Part shown: piece after piece, positions 50,766 to 60,835 of the stretch
Numbering within the stretch: the stretch's first letter is position 1
How the letters are laid out: each line of letters starts with the position of its first letter
Assembly: GCA_023052935.1 (NCBI GenBank)
Contig: CM041297.1
Span: 5,012,280-5,076,279 of the forward strand
Direction of reading: 5' to 3'
Length of the DNA: 64,000 nt
Source: Piezodorus guildinii
Lineage: Eukaryota > Arthropoda > Insecta > Hemiptera > Pentatomidae
Translations under genes and position numbers: made by a program
The notes under the pieces: generated by a model
The model's database searches: none
What the model saw: the letters and a program-made list of their open reading frames with translations, nothing else
Told to the model about the DNA's origin: nothing

Positions 50766-51534
50766 TCTGGTGGAGGCAACACGACTTACAATTACCTCCG
50801 TTTTAAAAATCTATTAAAAAATTTCCAAATACAGTTAGTGATAAACATCAGTGAAACTATTAAAGAATTAATTAAATTGAATTTCTATTGAAACACGTGT
50901 TTTATTGAAAAATCTATTATATTATTATCTAAAAATAACATTAGTTTTATGTCATTTTCATCACTCTATTAACATTTTAAAAGCTTCTGTATGAGATAAT
51001 ATTTTTTTCTGAAATCTTTAGCTTTCCAACGGTATATCATACATGTATATTACTGTTCTTATGTTCAAAAACGAAAAATTGAATTAAAAAAATATTTTTT
51101 CTGTTTTCTCGTTTAGTTGGGTATCGAATTCATTCAATTTATATATTTACCTGTTTTTTATCAGTGGTAAGAAGATAATATAGTTACTTTTATAGAATCG
51201 ACAAAATTAAAGGTACTTTAGAGAAAGAAAATTTAAAATATCGGCATTTAAGCCCTGTCAGACCATTTTCATCCGAATGAAACCTAAATGATATTAAAGC
51301 CCATTAAATTGTACATCGATATAGCGAGTTTAATCAAAATCGAAAAAAGATGCAAAATGCATGATGAAGTGGCTCTTCTGGTAAGCTCAACACACAGACA
51401 CAAAAACACACACACACACATAGACCTTTACGCGGGACCCAGGGGACCCTAAAACGTGTATTTCCGTTGAAAACTGGAATTCTAAAATTTTCACGATCGC
51501 AATACTTTCCCTTACTATATATAGTAAGTGAAAG
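50766..51534 (+). mobile_element. HINE-like repeat
   Basis: The left end TCTGGTGGAGGCAACACGAC, the TATTATATTATTATCTAAAA block, the CA run near 51395-51420 and the right end TTACTATATATAGTAAGTGA with AAGT are all present. Small deletions relative to the 9404 copy. Confidence 0.85.
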
Positions 51535-51564
51535 TAAAAAGACGAAATAGTCTAAACTTTATTG

Positions 51565-51600
51565 TTTTGCCAGCGTTTCTACGTCCTCAACATCAGGGCT
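51565..51600 (-). ncRNA. hammerhead-like relic
   Basis: The minus strand reads AGCCCTGATGTTGAGGACGT, AGAAACGCTGGCAAAAC. GCC and GGC of stem I, CTGATG and GAAAC are recognisable, but the A of CTGATGA is changed and stem II no longer pairs. A single arm; no inverted partner seen. Confidence 0.4.
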
Positions 51601-51639
51601 GTAAATATACACAAAATCAACACAGTAATATAACAATAC

Positions 51640-51650
<11 letters not shown>

Positions 51651-51711
<61 letters not shown>

Positions 51712-51738
51712 TATATAGTGTGTGTGTGTGTGTGTGAG
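51651..51738. repeat. (TA)n followed by (TG)n microsatellite
   Basis: TA run to about 51716, then GTGTGTG to about 51738. The open frames across it are artefacts of the repeat. Confidence 0.95.
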
Positions 51739-51741
51739 TGT

Positions 51742-51925
51742 GGGAGACGACTCTAGAGTATGGAGATCCTCATGGATTAGACCCAGCCTCTTTAAAGTGG
51801 GTACCAAAATTGGGGAAAACACCTGGCGGCTGAGCCTGATCAAGACCTCCATGCAGAGCAATGTTACTCCTATAAACAGTACCAAGATCTATAATTACTG
51901 AGCTCAAGACCCTTCATCGGTTGTA
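51742..51925 (+). repeat. SINE-3, 3' two thirds
   Basis: It starts GGGAGACGACTCTAGAGTAT, then GATTAGACCCAGCCTC, CACCTGGCGGCTGAGCCTG, GACCTCCATGCAGAGCAATG and ACCCTTCATCGGTTG. The tRNA-like head is missing. Confidence 0.75.
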
Positions 51926-52205
51926 AAGTTAGAGGTTTTTTTTAAAAATTATAATTTTTAAAATTTTAAAAAACTAAATCCTTAAATATCCGATATTCTA
52001 CCAAAGTTAGGGGAAGTAAATAAATTGTTCATTCTTGGATTATCTATTCTTATGTTTTACATATTTACTTCCTCTAACTACAGTTGACCCCCCAACATTT
52101 ACAAACAAAACAACATATGTGCCATACTAAAATAATAAGAAATATCATAACATATGAGACGACCGAACAGAAACAAGTAAGACATAGACCAATATACAGA
52201 GCGAT
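51926..52205. other. unassigned stretch
   Basis: Nothing recognised. Confidence 0.5.
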
Positions 52206-52497
52206 GGGATCACTTGTAGCTGGGTGGCTAGCATAACAGCCTCCTATGCCAAAGCTAACGGGTTCGAACCCGCAGGTGGTCCTAGGATTTTTTAATGGGA
52301 GTAAAAAATCCTTATTTAAGCCGTCCTTCGTAGGGGACGTTAAAAGGTGGTTCCGAGTCTGTGCGATGCCAGGAACTCGTCAAAGATCTCTACCCTAATA
52401 AAACCTGTATAGGCAAAATTTAGGACTCCCATTGTAGCATCGTCCGATTAGCCATAGTTGCATAAAGTGACGTTAAATAAATAAAGAGACAAACAAT
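52206..52497 (+). repeat. SINE-1
   Basis: Full-length plus-strand copy: GGGATCACTTGTAGCTGGG, GCTAGCATAACAGCCTCC, B box GGGTTCGAACCCG, hairpin region, GGACTCCCATTGTAGCATCG and tail GTTAAATAAATAAAGAGAC. It has the best B box of all SINE-1 copies. Confidence 0.88.
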
Positions 52498-52980
52498 ACA
52501 CAGCTCTGTTAAAAAAACATAACGATAGTAGTTGGTCAATAGTTTTCTAATCCAATGGATACAATTGGCAGCCTAGGGCATGATATAATTAACGTGACTG
52601 AAATGTTCAATTTAACCTGTTTTATTTAAAAACAGCCGGATCGCTATGAGCGCCAGCATTACATACAAAGATCGCTGTACCGGTCCACTAGAGTCGAGTT
52701 CTCACGACATTATTCCTCCAGTCGTTAATAACAAAACTAGCGTTTAAACATATCACAGTCGAAGACTCGTCGTTAAACTTAGGAATTAACTTGACTGCTT
52801 AAAGTCTAAGCTAAGCACTAATTACTCCAACAGCTCGTGGAATTCGAGTAAACGAAGATTAGGAAAAACAAGAGCTAATAGTCAAAGCTTGTCTTTACCA
52901 GTCTTATTTCATCTCCTTCAGTACTGAATTGAATCAATAGTTTTAAACAAATATTGCGAATAGAGTACTGTAAATAAACA
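52498..52980. other. unassigned stretch
   Basis: Nothing recognised. Confidence 0.5.
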
Positions 52981-53200
52981 TCTGGTCCGCGCAACACATA
53001 ATTTTCACTTGTTAAAATCTACTAAAGACTCTTTAAATTAAAAAAAACCACTTTCACTCACCTCCGTTGTTAAAATCTATGTTAAAATTATTAAATACAT
53101 TTACAGATAAAAATAAATTGTTAAAGAATTAATTTATTATATTTAATAAAAACAGGTATTTTATTAAATAATCTATTATATTATTATCTACGACAATAAG
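52981..53200 (+). repeat. HINE-like repeat, left part
   Basis: TCTGGTCCGCGCAACACATA with AATTTTCACTTGTT, then a second left-end-like ACTTTCACTCACCTCCGTTG and a TCTATTATATTATTATCTAC block. The duplicated subterminal segment suggests a rearranged copy. Confidence 0.65.
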
Positions 53201-53334
53201 TTTTTTAAAGAATTGAGAGAAACAGTTCTTTATTAAGTAATATTACAATCAGTCCAATTAGGACATTATTAATAGTGATAAAGTACTTACTTCCTATTCT
53301 TCCTACATTCACACGCTATATACAAAACAATAAA

Positions 53335-53476
53335 TTTATATAATAATAATACAATATACATATATACAAAACAAAACGATAAAAATATTATACAAAACAA
53401 AATCAATAAAAATAGTATACAAAAAAAAATCAATAACAATATTATAGAAAACAAAATCAATAAAAATATATACAAA
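53335..53476. repeat. short tandem repeat, ~36-bp units
   Basis: About four units of TATACAAAACAAAATCAATA with AAAATA or AACAATAT variants. Low-complexity sequence. Confidence 0.75.
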
Positions 53477-53491
53477 AGTCACTCATACATA

Positions 53492-54390
53492 TTGGGTTGA
53501 TGCAAAATTAATGCAGGTTTCCTCTATTGCAATATCTTAATTCCAATTGTGTAAACAAAGCTAATCCTAACATTGATCATTATTATACCAAAACAAACCT
53601 TATCTAATACCCTCTCTTTCACCATGAATTTGTTTAGTAAAATCGTTTTGTTCAGTGTGTTCAAAGGTCTTGAATCGAAAATGTCAAAGTGCGATTTTCG
53701 TCAAATTTATTTTTACGAATTTAAATTAGGGCGCAGCGCTGCGCAAACGGCTCGTAATATTAATGAAGTGTGGGGTCAGGGGGCTATTAATGAGTGCACG
53801 GTGCAGCGTTGGTTCCAGAAGTTTCGCAGAGGAGATTTCGACCTCGAAGACAAGGAAGGTCGGGGCCGTCATCTTGCTCTGGACAACGACCAGCTGAGGT
53901 CAAAAGTGAAAGAAGACCCAACCAAAACCACACGAGAAATGGCGGCGGAACTCGGAACTCAAAAATTGCAACGTCTTTGCCCAGCATTGATGAATCGGAA
54001 GGGGCCGATCCTGCTCCACGATAACGCCAGACCACACGTTGCACAACCAACGCTTCGACGACTGCACGAGTTGGGCTACGAAGTTCTCCAACATCCGCCT
54101 TATTCACCTGACCTCTCTCCTACAGACTTCCACTTTTTCAGGCATCTGGACAACTTTTTGAGGGAGAAAAATTTTCAAAACCAGGACGACATTGAAAATT
54201 CTTTTCGTGATTTCATTGAGTCCAGGGATTCGGATTTTTTTTCTGGTGGAATAAGAAAGCTTGTTGAACGTTGACAAAAGTGCATTGATTCAGATGGAAA
54301 TTATTTTGATTAAATATATATGGTTAAAGTAAAGATATGGCGTGTTTACAATACCTACTAAAAACCTGCATTAATTTTGCATCAACCCAA
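53492..54390 (+). mobile_element. mariner element, internally deleted copy 2
   Basis: 899 bp with ~30-bp inverted ends (TTGGGTTGATGCAAAATTAA at 53492, mirrored to 54390) and TA on both sides (53490-53491, 54391-54392). It is almost identical to copy 1 at 6018-6917 and has the same internal deletion, so both come from one deleted master. Confidence 0.93.
53681..54274 (+). pseudogene. mariner transposase with internal deletion, frame open
   Basis: 197 codons from ATG at 53681 (MSKCDFRQIYFYEFKLGRSA..) to the stop at 54274. The helix-turn-helix DNA-binding part is retained and ends at EMAAELG. The centre with the first catalytic D is deleted in frame, and the D-containing LLHDNARPH and SPDLSPTDF motifs and the C-terminus (..GGIRKLVER) remain. 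It could make a DNA-binding but catalytically dead protein. The ATG at 53573 extends the frame upstream but lies outside the normal mariner start. Confidence 0.88.
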
Positions 54391-54404
54391 TATGTACAAT
54401 CCTC

Positions 54405-54668
54405 AACCATACAGCACGTGAGTGGAGAATCTAGCCAATGCTAGAACTCCATTATACATGTTACAAGAGGTCTCGAGGCCACTGCCGTTTCAACCTTCTA
54501 GGAGGATTGTAAGGATGTGTGGAGCTGGATAAGGATTGAGCTAGGGGATTAGGGTGATGGATAAGGTTCTGATGGAATTTAGAGAATTTTGATGGTATAA
54601 GGTCTATAATAAATGGAATATTTAGGTCGCGTAAGGTACGGTTGGTAAAATAATAAGGAACATACAAT
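54405..54668 (-). pseudogene. Jockey-like element, 3' fragment
   Basis: The minus strand encodes LRDLNIPFIIDLIPSKFSKF, HQNLIHHPNPLAQSLSSSTH and RRLKRQWPRDLL, nearly matching the C-terminus of the full-length element at 43.4-43.6 kb, then ~70 bp of its 3' UTR. It is the same subfamily as 39.3-44.1 kb and is 5'-truncated. Confidence 0.85.
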
Positions 54669-54689
54669 AAGTTAGTTGTATCGGCTTTT

Positions 54690-54870
54690 CATTTTCTTCC
54701 AGTGGCGCTACAGACCGTGTAGGCCCTTGGCCGCACAGTGTAATAAGCTGGGAGCATACACAAGTGTTTTAGATTAACTCTATAGGGCAGGGTCATCACT
54801 CCCTACGCCTACCAAAACCCGGACCTTAGTCGTGAGAGTTTAGCGCGCTAGCAACTCTCCGGAAACGTTT
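54690..54870 (-). repeat. SINE-2-like, alternative head
   Basis: On the minus strand the 3' part TGCGGCCAAGGGCCTACACG with GTCTGTAGCGCCACTGG matches the SINE-2 tail at 18474-18520. The head (GGAGAGTTGCTAGCGCGCTA, GGTCCGGGTTTTGG) differs and is only loosely tRNA-like. Confidence 0.6.
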
Positions 54871-54884
54871 AAAAATGTTTATAT

Positions 54885-55088
54885 AAAATAAATAAAATTG
54901 GAGGCTGATGTCTCACTCAAATCAACTGATTTGGTCATGTGGTTTTGACTAGGAAGCAGCTACCCACACTAAATCTAAGTTGTTCCACTGCACCAGAGGA
55001 TGGCATTGTTAGCAGAAACGTAGTGCGAATATTTTTTTTCAATAAAATAGTGGTGAAGTAGACATCAGCCTCCAATTTTATTTATAAA
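54885..55088. mobile_element. short inverted pair with degraded PLE-like module
   Basis: AAATAAAATTGGAGGCTGATGTC (54887-54909) is mirrored by GACATCAGCCTCCAATTTTATTT (55061-55083). The interior holds CCACTGCACCAGAGGATGGC and AGCAGAAACGTAGTGCG, a hammerhead-like arrangement in which CTGANGA reads CAGAGGA. Confidence 0.55.
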
Positions 55089-55127
55089 AAATTTGACCTT
55101 CACCTAAAAGAATCTACACCTTATTTA

Positions 55128-55805
55128 TATAAAATAATATTTTTTTTCCAAAATCTTAAGCTTTCCAACGGTATATTTTACATCTGTAAATTATTGTTTT
55201 TATGTTCAAAAGTACACAACTTGCATGAAAACATATTTTTTTGCTCTTCTCTCTTTTTGTTGTAAATCGAATTTTATATATTTATGCATTTTTTTTTTCA
55301 ATACAAGCAAGATGATATGGTTAATTTATTCAAATCTACAAAATTAAAGGTACTTCAGAGGACGTAAATTTAAGCTATCGGCATCAAAGCTCTGTCAGAC
55401 TATTTCAATCAAAATGAAACCTACATCGTGTTAAACCCTATTAAATGTCTCATCGATATAGCGAGTTTAATCAAAATCGTTACGAGCCGTTTTTGAGAAA
55501 ATCGTAAAAAGGTGTACAATGTATGGTATACAGTAGATAAACCAGTCACAACTGATTTTTGTGAAAAAGTTGCTGTAACATCTCAGTCAGGGTATATCTT
55601 TTGAAATATAAAATTTCAGTTTCGTCCAACTTTTGGCTTTCGCGTAGGACTTACCAAACACACACACACACCTTTTTGCGGGACTTGATTATTTGGGCTC
55701 AGTGAACCCTAAAAAGTGGATGTCCGTTGAAAACTAAAATTCGAAAATTTTCACGATCGCAATACTTTTCCTCACTATATATTCTATATAGGTAAGTGAA
55801 AGTAA
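55128..55805 (+). repeat. HINE-like repeat, left-truncated
   Basis: It starts inside the family at the AAAATCTTAAGCTTTCCAACGG block, continues through ATCGGCATCAAAGCTCTGTC and CACACACACACC, and ends GGTAAGTGAAAGT with the palindrome interrupted (CACTATATATTCTATATAGG). Confidence 0.8.
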
Positions 55806-56131
55806 AAAAAAAAACATATATATAAAAAACCAGTAGAGCTAAAATGAAATTCCGAAAGCGTTGCTAGTTATCTAGATATTAGAAACGTACAAGATGATAC
55901 TTTAAAATAATTTAGGGTTAAGTAAACCCATAAACATGAAATTGAAGTTGTAAGTGTAGTGGAGTTCCCGAAGGACGTAAGCTTAACTGCTCTAAGATTT
56001 TTTTTTTATCTGTAACTATATTTAAATTATTGTGGATATAATTAGTTGACCGTTGAGAATTACTGAAGGAATTAGTCCGGGTGGCGGTCATTAAATGAAA
56101 CAACTGAATAGTTTCAACTATTTTATTGTTT

Positions 56132-56170
56132 GCCAACGTTTCGACCCCCATTGTGGGTCATCATCAGGGC
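56132..56170 (-). ncRNA. hammerhead ribozyme-like motif, left arm
   Basis: Minus strand: GCC (56168-56170), CTGATGA (56161-56167), T, stem II GACCC/GGGTC (56155-56159 with 56143-56147), GAAAC (56138-56142), GTT (56135-56137), GGC (56132-56134). All invariant core bases are present. PLE termini are known to carry minimal type I hammerheads. Confidence 0.68.
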
Positions 56171-57042
56171 TAAAAAGATACAAAAAGGATACATTTAAAA
56201 TAAGATTACAAATACTATTTAAAAAAAAAAATTAACAATTTCACTAGAGAATGTCAATATTATAACATAAAAGAAAATAGATGTGTAAAGAAATCAATTA
56301 ATTAAATTACAATGATAAAGGTATACTAATGAGAGCTATACAGACCAGATAATGACTAAAGATAATGTACAAATATATAAGAAAAAATTACATGAAATAA
56401 AAACCATTAACAAAATGGAGTAGAGTGGAGATACGTACCGTCTGGTAGGTGAGTGGAAACTAGGTTCAATTTGGTTATAAGGAATATAGGCAGGTAGATA
56501 GGAAAGTACGTACAAAAGGTTGGGTAAACTGGAAAATACGTACCATATTTCTAGACGGGATCTGACAACAATGAGTAAAATTGTAATATGAACATAAAAG
56601 GAAGTGTTCAGATTAAACCTACAATATTAATAACATCATAACGGTATTAGAAGATGTTTTAACAAGATTGTTGAAGTAAAAACAATATAATACAATAGTA
56701 AGAATAATAATGTATAAACTATATATAGTAAAAACTGACTACCTCCCAACCAACGTTTTAATAATTATTGTACATGTATTAAGACATTAAAATTAACCAA
56801 GTGAAAATATTATGACAAAAAATAATAATAAGTAACAATCATTGACAGATCATATAGTGGATACAAAATAGTAAAATAATTACAAATAGGAATAAATTGA
56901 ATTGTAAAACCATTAAGAATTTATTAAGTGCAGAAACAAATGAAATAGATACATATATAAAATAAATGTATACATAAATAAGTAAAAAATAAACCAATAA
57001 ATAAACAAAAGGTATACAGTGGGATGGACATGGGAAGCTGTA

Positions 57043-58332
57043 TTACTTAAGAGAGTTTAATATATGGCTATAGGTGGAGGAGATGCACTGTTTATCAGTT
57101 TTATGATTGACAGGATTAGATTGGAGATGGATGTGGACGGATTCAGCGATGAGTCTTTTTTTATGGTTGGGAACAGAATCTAAAATGGAACAATCTTGAA
57201 AGTTAAATGAATGATTAAAAGTTATGGAGTGTTCGGAGAGTTTTGAGGCTAGAAGGTTTCGAGAGGATATGGAGGATTTATGTTGAGATATGCGGGTTTT
57301 TAAGTAGTTTTTTGTTTCACCCACATAGGACACGTCGCAATCTAAACAAGGTATTTTATACACAATATTTGAGCGGTAGAGAGGATTTATCGGGTCTTTA
57401 GTATTAGTGAAAAGGTGGGAAAGTTTGTTCTGGGTCTTTAATCCTAGCTTTAGGGAGGGTAAGGAAGATTTAAAGGATTTTTTAATATTTTCAGACAGGT
57501 GTGGAATATACGGTAGGGATCTATATTGAAATATTGTGGGTGAATTTTGGTCTTGTATTGTAGGGGGAGTAATGGTCGTTTTTTCGTTGTTGTATGAGTT
57601 TATGAGTTTTTTAATGATATTAAGTGGGAAGCTGTTTAGGGTAAGGATCTTTTTAATGCGCTGAATATTGGTAGGATGGTACTGTGGATCAGACAAGGAG
57701 AGGCAACGGTGGACGAGATTTTGGGCAACATTAATTTTTTGATGGTATGGGTGCTGGGAGAAGAAATTGAGGAGTCTACCGGAATAGGTGGATTTTGTGT
57801 ACCAATCAGTGGAAATAGAACCGTCCGTATTTCTTATTATCAGTAAGTCTAGAAAGGGAATTGTTGAGTTGTTTTCTTTTTCTACTGTAAAACGGAGGCG
57901 TGGATCGTAGGAATTAAAGGATTTAAGGATATCTGGGATTTTTTCAGGGTTTATTATTAGGAGGAGGTCGTCAACATATTTCTTAATGAAAAAGATATCG
58001 TTTTTATAAATTTTGGTTATGAAATCCAGGAGGTCATTGAGAACAATATTAGAGAGATCCGGAGCTAGGCAGTTTCCCATTGCTAGTCCAGAGACCTGAT
58101 TGTAAAATTTTCCCTTAAAAGTGAGGTATCCTGTTTTGCAGCAAAGTTCCAGTGATTGTAAGTAAGTAGAAAGATTTAGCGTGGTGTGAGGTTCGATAAT
58201 GGTCCAGTGTTTTTTAACTAAATGGAGAACTTTGTCAATGGGAATATTAGTGAATAAGCTTTCGGCGTCAAAAGATGTTAAAATGTAGTTAGGGGGGATT
58301 TGAAGTGATAATAATTGTTGTCGGAGGTAAAC
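57043..58332 (-). CDS. PLE reverse transcriptase with GIY-YIG endonuclease, N-truncated
   Basis: About 429 codons in an open frame from the inverted-repeat junction (58332) to the stop at 57043. There is no ATG at the start and the N-terminal part of the RT is missing. RT motifs: LTSFDAESLFTNIP, GLAMGNCLAPDLSNI, and catalytic YVDD at 57967-57978 followed by LLLII. After a linker, the C-terminus holds the endonuclease: IVYKIPCLDCDVSYVGET (VYK and YVG as the GIY and YIG elements) and LKTRISQHKSS with the conserved arginine. This RT-linker-GIY-YIG order is diagnostic of Penelope-like elements. The frame is undamaged, but the protein would be incomplete. Confidence 0.92.
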   Translation of the reverse strand, partial: VYLRQQLLSLQIPPNYILTSFDAESLFTNIPIDKVLHLVKKHWTIIEPHTTLNLSTYLQSLELCCKTGYLTFKGKFYNQVSGLAMGNCLAPDLSNIVLNDLLDFITKIYKNDIFFIKKYVDDLLLIINPEKIPDILKSFNSYDPRLRFTVEKENNSTIPFLDLLIIRNTDGSISTDWYTKSTYSGRLLNFFSQHPYHQKINVAQNLVHRCLSLSDPQYHPTNIQRIKKILTLNSFPLNIIKKLINSYNNEKTTITPPTIQDQNSPTIFQYRSLPYIPHLSENIKKSFKSSLPSLKLGLKTQNKLSHLFTNTKDPINPLYRSNIVYKIPCLDCDVSYVGETKNYLKTRISQHKSSISSRNLLASKLSEHSITFNHSFNFQDCSILDSVPNHKKRLIAESVHIHLQSNPVNHKTDKQCISSTYSHILNSLK

Positions 58333-58839
58333 CAAAATTCACCCACAATATTTCAATATAGATCCCTACCGTATATTCCACACCTGTCTGAAAATATTAA
58401 AAAATCCTTTAAATCTTCCTTACCCTCCCTAAAGCTAGGATTAAAGACCCAGAACAAACTTTCCCACCTTTTCACTAATACTAAAGACCCGATAAATCCT
58501 CTCTACCGCTCAAATATTGTGTATAAAATACCTTGTTTAGATTGCGACGTGTCCTATGTGGGTGAAACAAAAAACTACTTAAAAACCCGCATATCTCAAC
58601 ATAAATCCTCCATATCCTCTCGAAACCTTCTAGCCTCAAAACTCTCCGAACACTCCATAACTTTTAATCATTCATTTAACTTTCAAGATTGTTCCATTTT
58701 AGATTCTGTTCCCAACCATAAAAAAAGACTCATCGCTGAATCCGTCCACATCCATCTCCAATCTAATCCTGTCAATCATAAAACTGATAAACAGTGCATC
58801 TCCTCCACCTATAGCCATATATTAAACTCTCTTAAGTAA
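58331..58839 (+). pseudogene. PLE GIY-YIG endonuclease, second (inverted) copy
   Basis: An open frame from the junction to the stop at 58839 gives NSPTIFQYRSLPYIPHLSEN.. through the whole GIY-YIG domain. It is identical in sequence to the C-terminus of the minus-strand PLE protein. There is no RT and no proper start codon, so this is a 5'-truncated second copy. Confidence 0.9.
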
Positions 58840-59712
58840 TACAGCTTCCCATGTCCATCCCACTGTATACCTTTTGTTTATTTATTGGTTTATTTTTTAC
58901 TTATTTATGTATACATTTATTTTATATATGTATCTATTTCATTTGTTTCTGCACTTAATAAATTCTTAATGGTTTTACAATTCAATTTATTCCTATTTGT
59001 AATTATTTTACTATTTTGTATCCACTATATGATCTGTCAATGATTGTTACTTATTATTATTTTTTGTCATAATATTTTCACTTGGTTAATTTTAATGTCT
59101 TAATACATGTACAATAATTATTAAAACGTTGGTTGGGAGGTAGTCAGTTTTTACTATATATAGTTTATACATTATTATTCTTACTATTGTATTATATTGT
59201 TTTTACTTCAACAATCTTGTTAAAACATCTTCTAATACCGTTATGATGTTATTAATATTGTAGGTTTAATCTGAACACTTCCTTTTATGTTCATATTACA
59301 ATTTTACTCATTGTTGTCAGATCCCGTCTAGAAATATGGTACGTATTTTCCAGTTTACCCAACCTTTTGTACGTACTTTCCTATCTACCTGCCTATATTC
59401 CTTATAACCAAATTGAACCTAGTTTCCACTCACCTACCAGACGGTACGTATCTCCACTCTACTCCATTTTGTTAATGGTTTTTATTTCATGTAATTTTTT
59501 CTTATATATTTGTACATTATCTTTAGTCATTATCTGGTCTGTATAGCTCTCATTAGTATACCTTTATCATTGTAATTTAATTAATTGATTTCTTTACACA
59601 TCTATTTTCTTTTATGTTATAATATTGACATTCTCTAGTGAAATTGTTAATTTTTTTTTTTTAAATAGTATTTGTAATCTTATTTTAAATGTATCCTTTT
59701 TGTATCTTTTTA

Positions 59713-59751
59713 GCCCTGATGATGACCCACAATGGGGGTCGAAACGTTGGC
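59713..59751 (+). ncRNA. hammerhead ribozyme-like motif, right arm
   Basis: GCC (59713-59715), CTGATGA (59716-59722), T, stem II GACCC/GGGTC (59724-59728 with 59736-59740), GAAAC (59741-59745), GTT (59746-59748), GGC (59749-59751). Predicted cleavage follows T59748. It is the mirror of the left-arm motif. Confidence 0.68.
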
Positions 59752-59822
59752 AAACAATAAAATAGTTGAAACTATTCAGTTGTTTCATTTAATGACCGCC
59801 ACCCGGACTAATTCCTTCAGTA

Positions 59823-60157
59823 TATATTTAAATTACTTCATTTAAATATACAAAATAAATAAAATACTAAAGTTATCCCATGAGGGTCTTTAAGCAAATG
59901 GCTAAAGCCAAAGGATAACGGAGCTAGGCTAAAAATATTCCCTTTAACTAAAAAAAAAAAAAAAAAAAAAAAAAAGTTTATTTATTGAGAATAATAATAA
60001 GTTGAGCCACAATTAGGAGCAATAGGCATTATAGATGCAGAAAATTGAGTTATATCGAAAGTACAAATTACTTTTTTATTTATGCGAAATCGAAAGACTT
60101 TTTCAATGCTGATAAGATAAAATGGTTATTCTTTTAATAATAATAATAATAATAGGC
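59823..60157. other. AT-rich gap with poly-A and (AAT)n
   Basis: Contains a long A run (59949-59975) and an (AAT)n stretch (60136-60154). No gene. Confidence 0.6.
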
Positions 60158-60545
60158 TTAGCGAACCCGAAGGTTCGATGCCCATACCACTAAATTCCGC
60201 CGGCACAGACTCGTCCAATGTTCACCGTTCAAGCCCAAGCTCCCGAGATCAGCCTGAACGCAATCCTCCCATCGACGCTTGGGCCTGCCTTTCGGACGCC
60301 TACCAGTCGGTTCAGCGAATACCAACTTTCTCGGAATCCGCTCTTCATCGAGCCCAACAACTTTACTCGCTCATTTGAGTATCCGAGATGCTATCAAATC
60401 ATTTATATTCAGAGGATTACAAGTCCCGCAATTCCGCGTTGTGCAACCTTCTAAACTCCCCAGTGGCCTCATCCCTCTTCGGACCAAATATTTTACGCAG
60501 TACCTTATTTTCGAACACCTTAAGCCGTTGTTCATTATTATTTGT
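60158..60545 (-). pseudogene. non-LTR endonuclease-RT, C-terminal fragment
   Basis: The minus strand reads EQRLKVFENKVLRKIFGPKR, DEATGEFRRLHNAELRDL, then after frame damage LDEERIPRKLVFAEPTGRRP and KGRPKRRWEDCVQADLGSLG. These are conserved C-terminal motifs of a non-LTR endonuclease-RT (LRKIFGPKRD, RRLHNAEL, GRRPKGRPKRRWEDC). The RT core is absent. The last segment recurs at 35366-35485. Internal shifts make it non-functional. Confidence 0.8.
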
Positions 60546-60835
60546 TTAAGCCCTGTTAGACTATTTCAATTAGAATGTAACTTATACTATATTAAAGCCT
60601 ATTAAATTTTATATCGACATAGCCATAGTGTACATAGTGTAATTGATATCATTAGTTGTTTTTTTTGTAAATCGTAAAAAGGTGCAATATTCATGGTATA
60701 AAGTACCACTTCCGGTCAGCAGATTTTAATGAAAACGTTGCTGGACCAACTCGGGGAAAAAATTGTCAGAAATATGAAATTTCGATTTCGTCCGATTTTT
60801 CGTTTTAGTGTTAGACTTACAAGACCTAAAAATTA
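60546..60835 (+). repeat. HINE-like repeat, internal fragment
   Basis: TTTAAGCCCTGTTAGACTATTTC, then AATCGTAAAAAGGTGCAATATTCATGG and TAATGAAAACGTTGC blocks of the family. Neither end is present. Confidence 0.7.

Larger units (their letters stand above)
56032..59822. mobile_element. Penelope-like element arranged as a large inverted repeat
   Basis: Two arms of 1,491 and 1,492 bp (56061-57551 and 58331-59822) are reverse complements. The only difference I noticed is an 11- versus 12-base homopolymer near 56220 and 59651. Each arm carries the GIY-YIG endonuclease coding part, the 3' UTR and a hammerhead-like motif. The 779-bp spacer (57552-58330) encodes RT, continuous with the left arm's frame. 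The arrangement is one 5'-truncated PLE copy joined head to head with a second, more truncated copy, a configuration reported for PLE insertions. Confidence 0.92.

Noticed and set aside
51528..51885. Open frames across the TA/TG microsatellite
   Set aside because: They are Ile-Tyr and Cys-Val repeats generated by the dinucleotides.
57043..58335. A complete PLE protein with its own start codon at 58335
   Set aside because: The apparent first codon is TTG and lies in the opposite arm. The RT lacks its N-terminal part, so it is an N-truncated frame.
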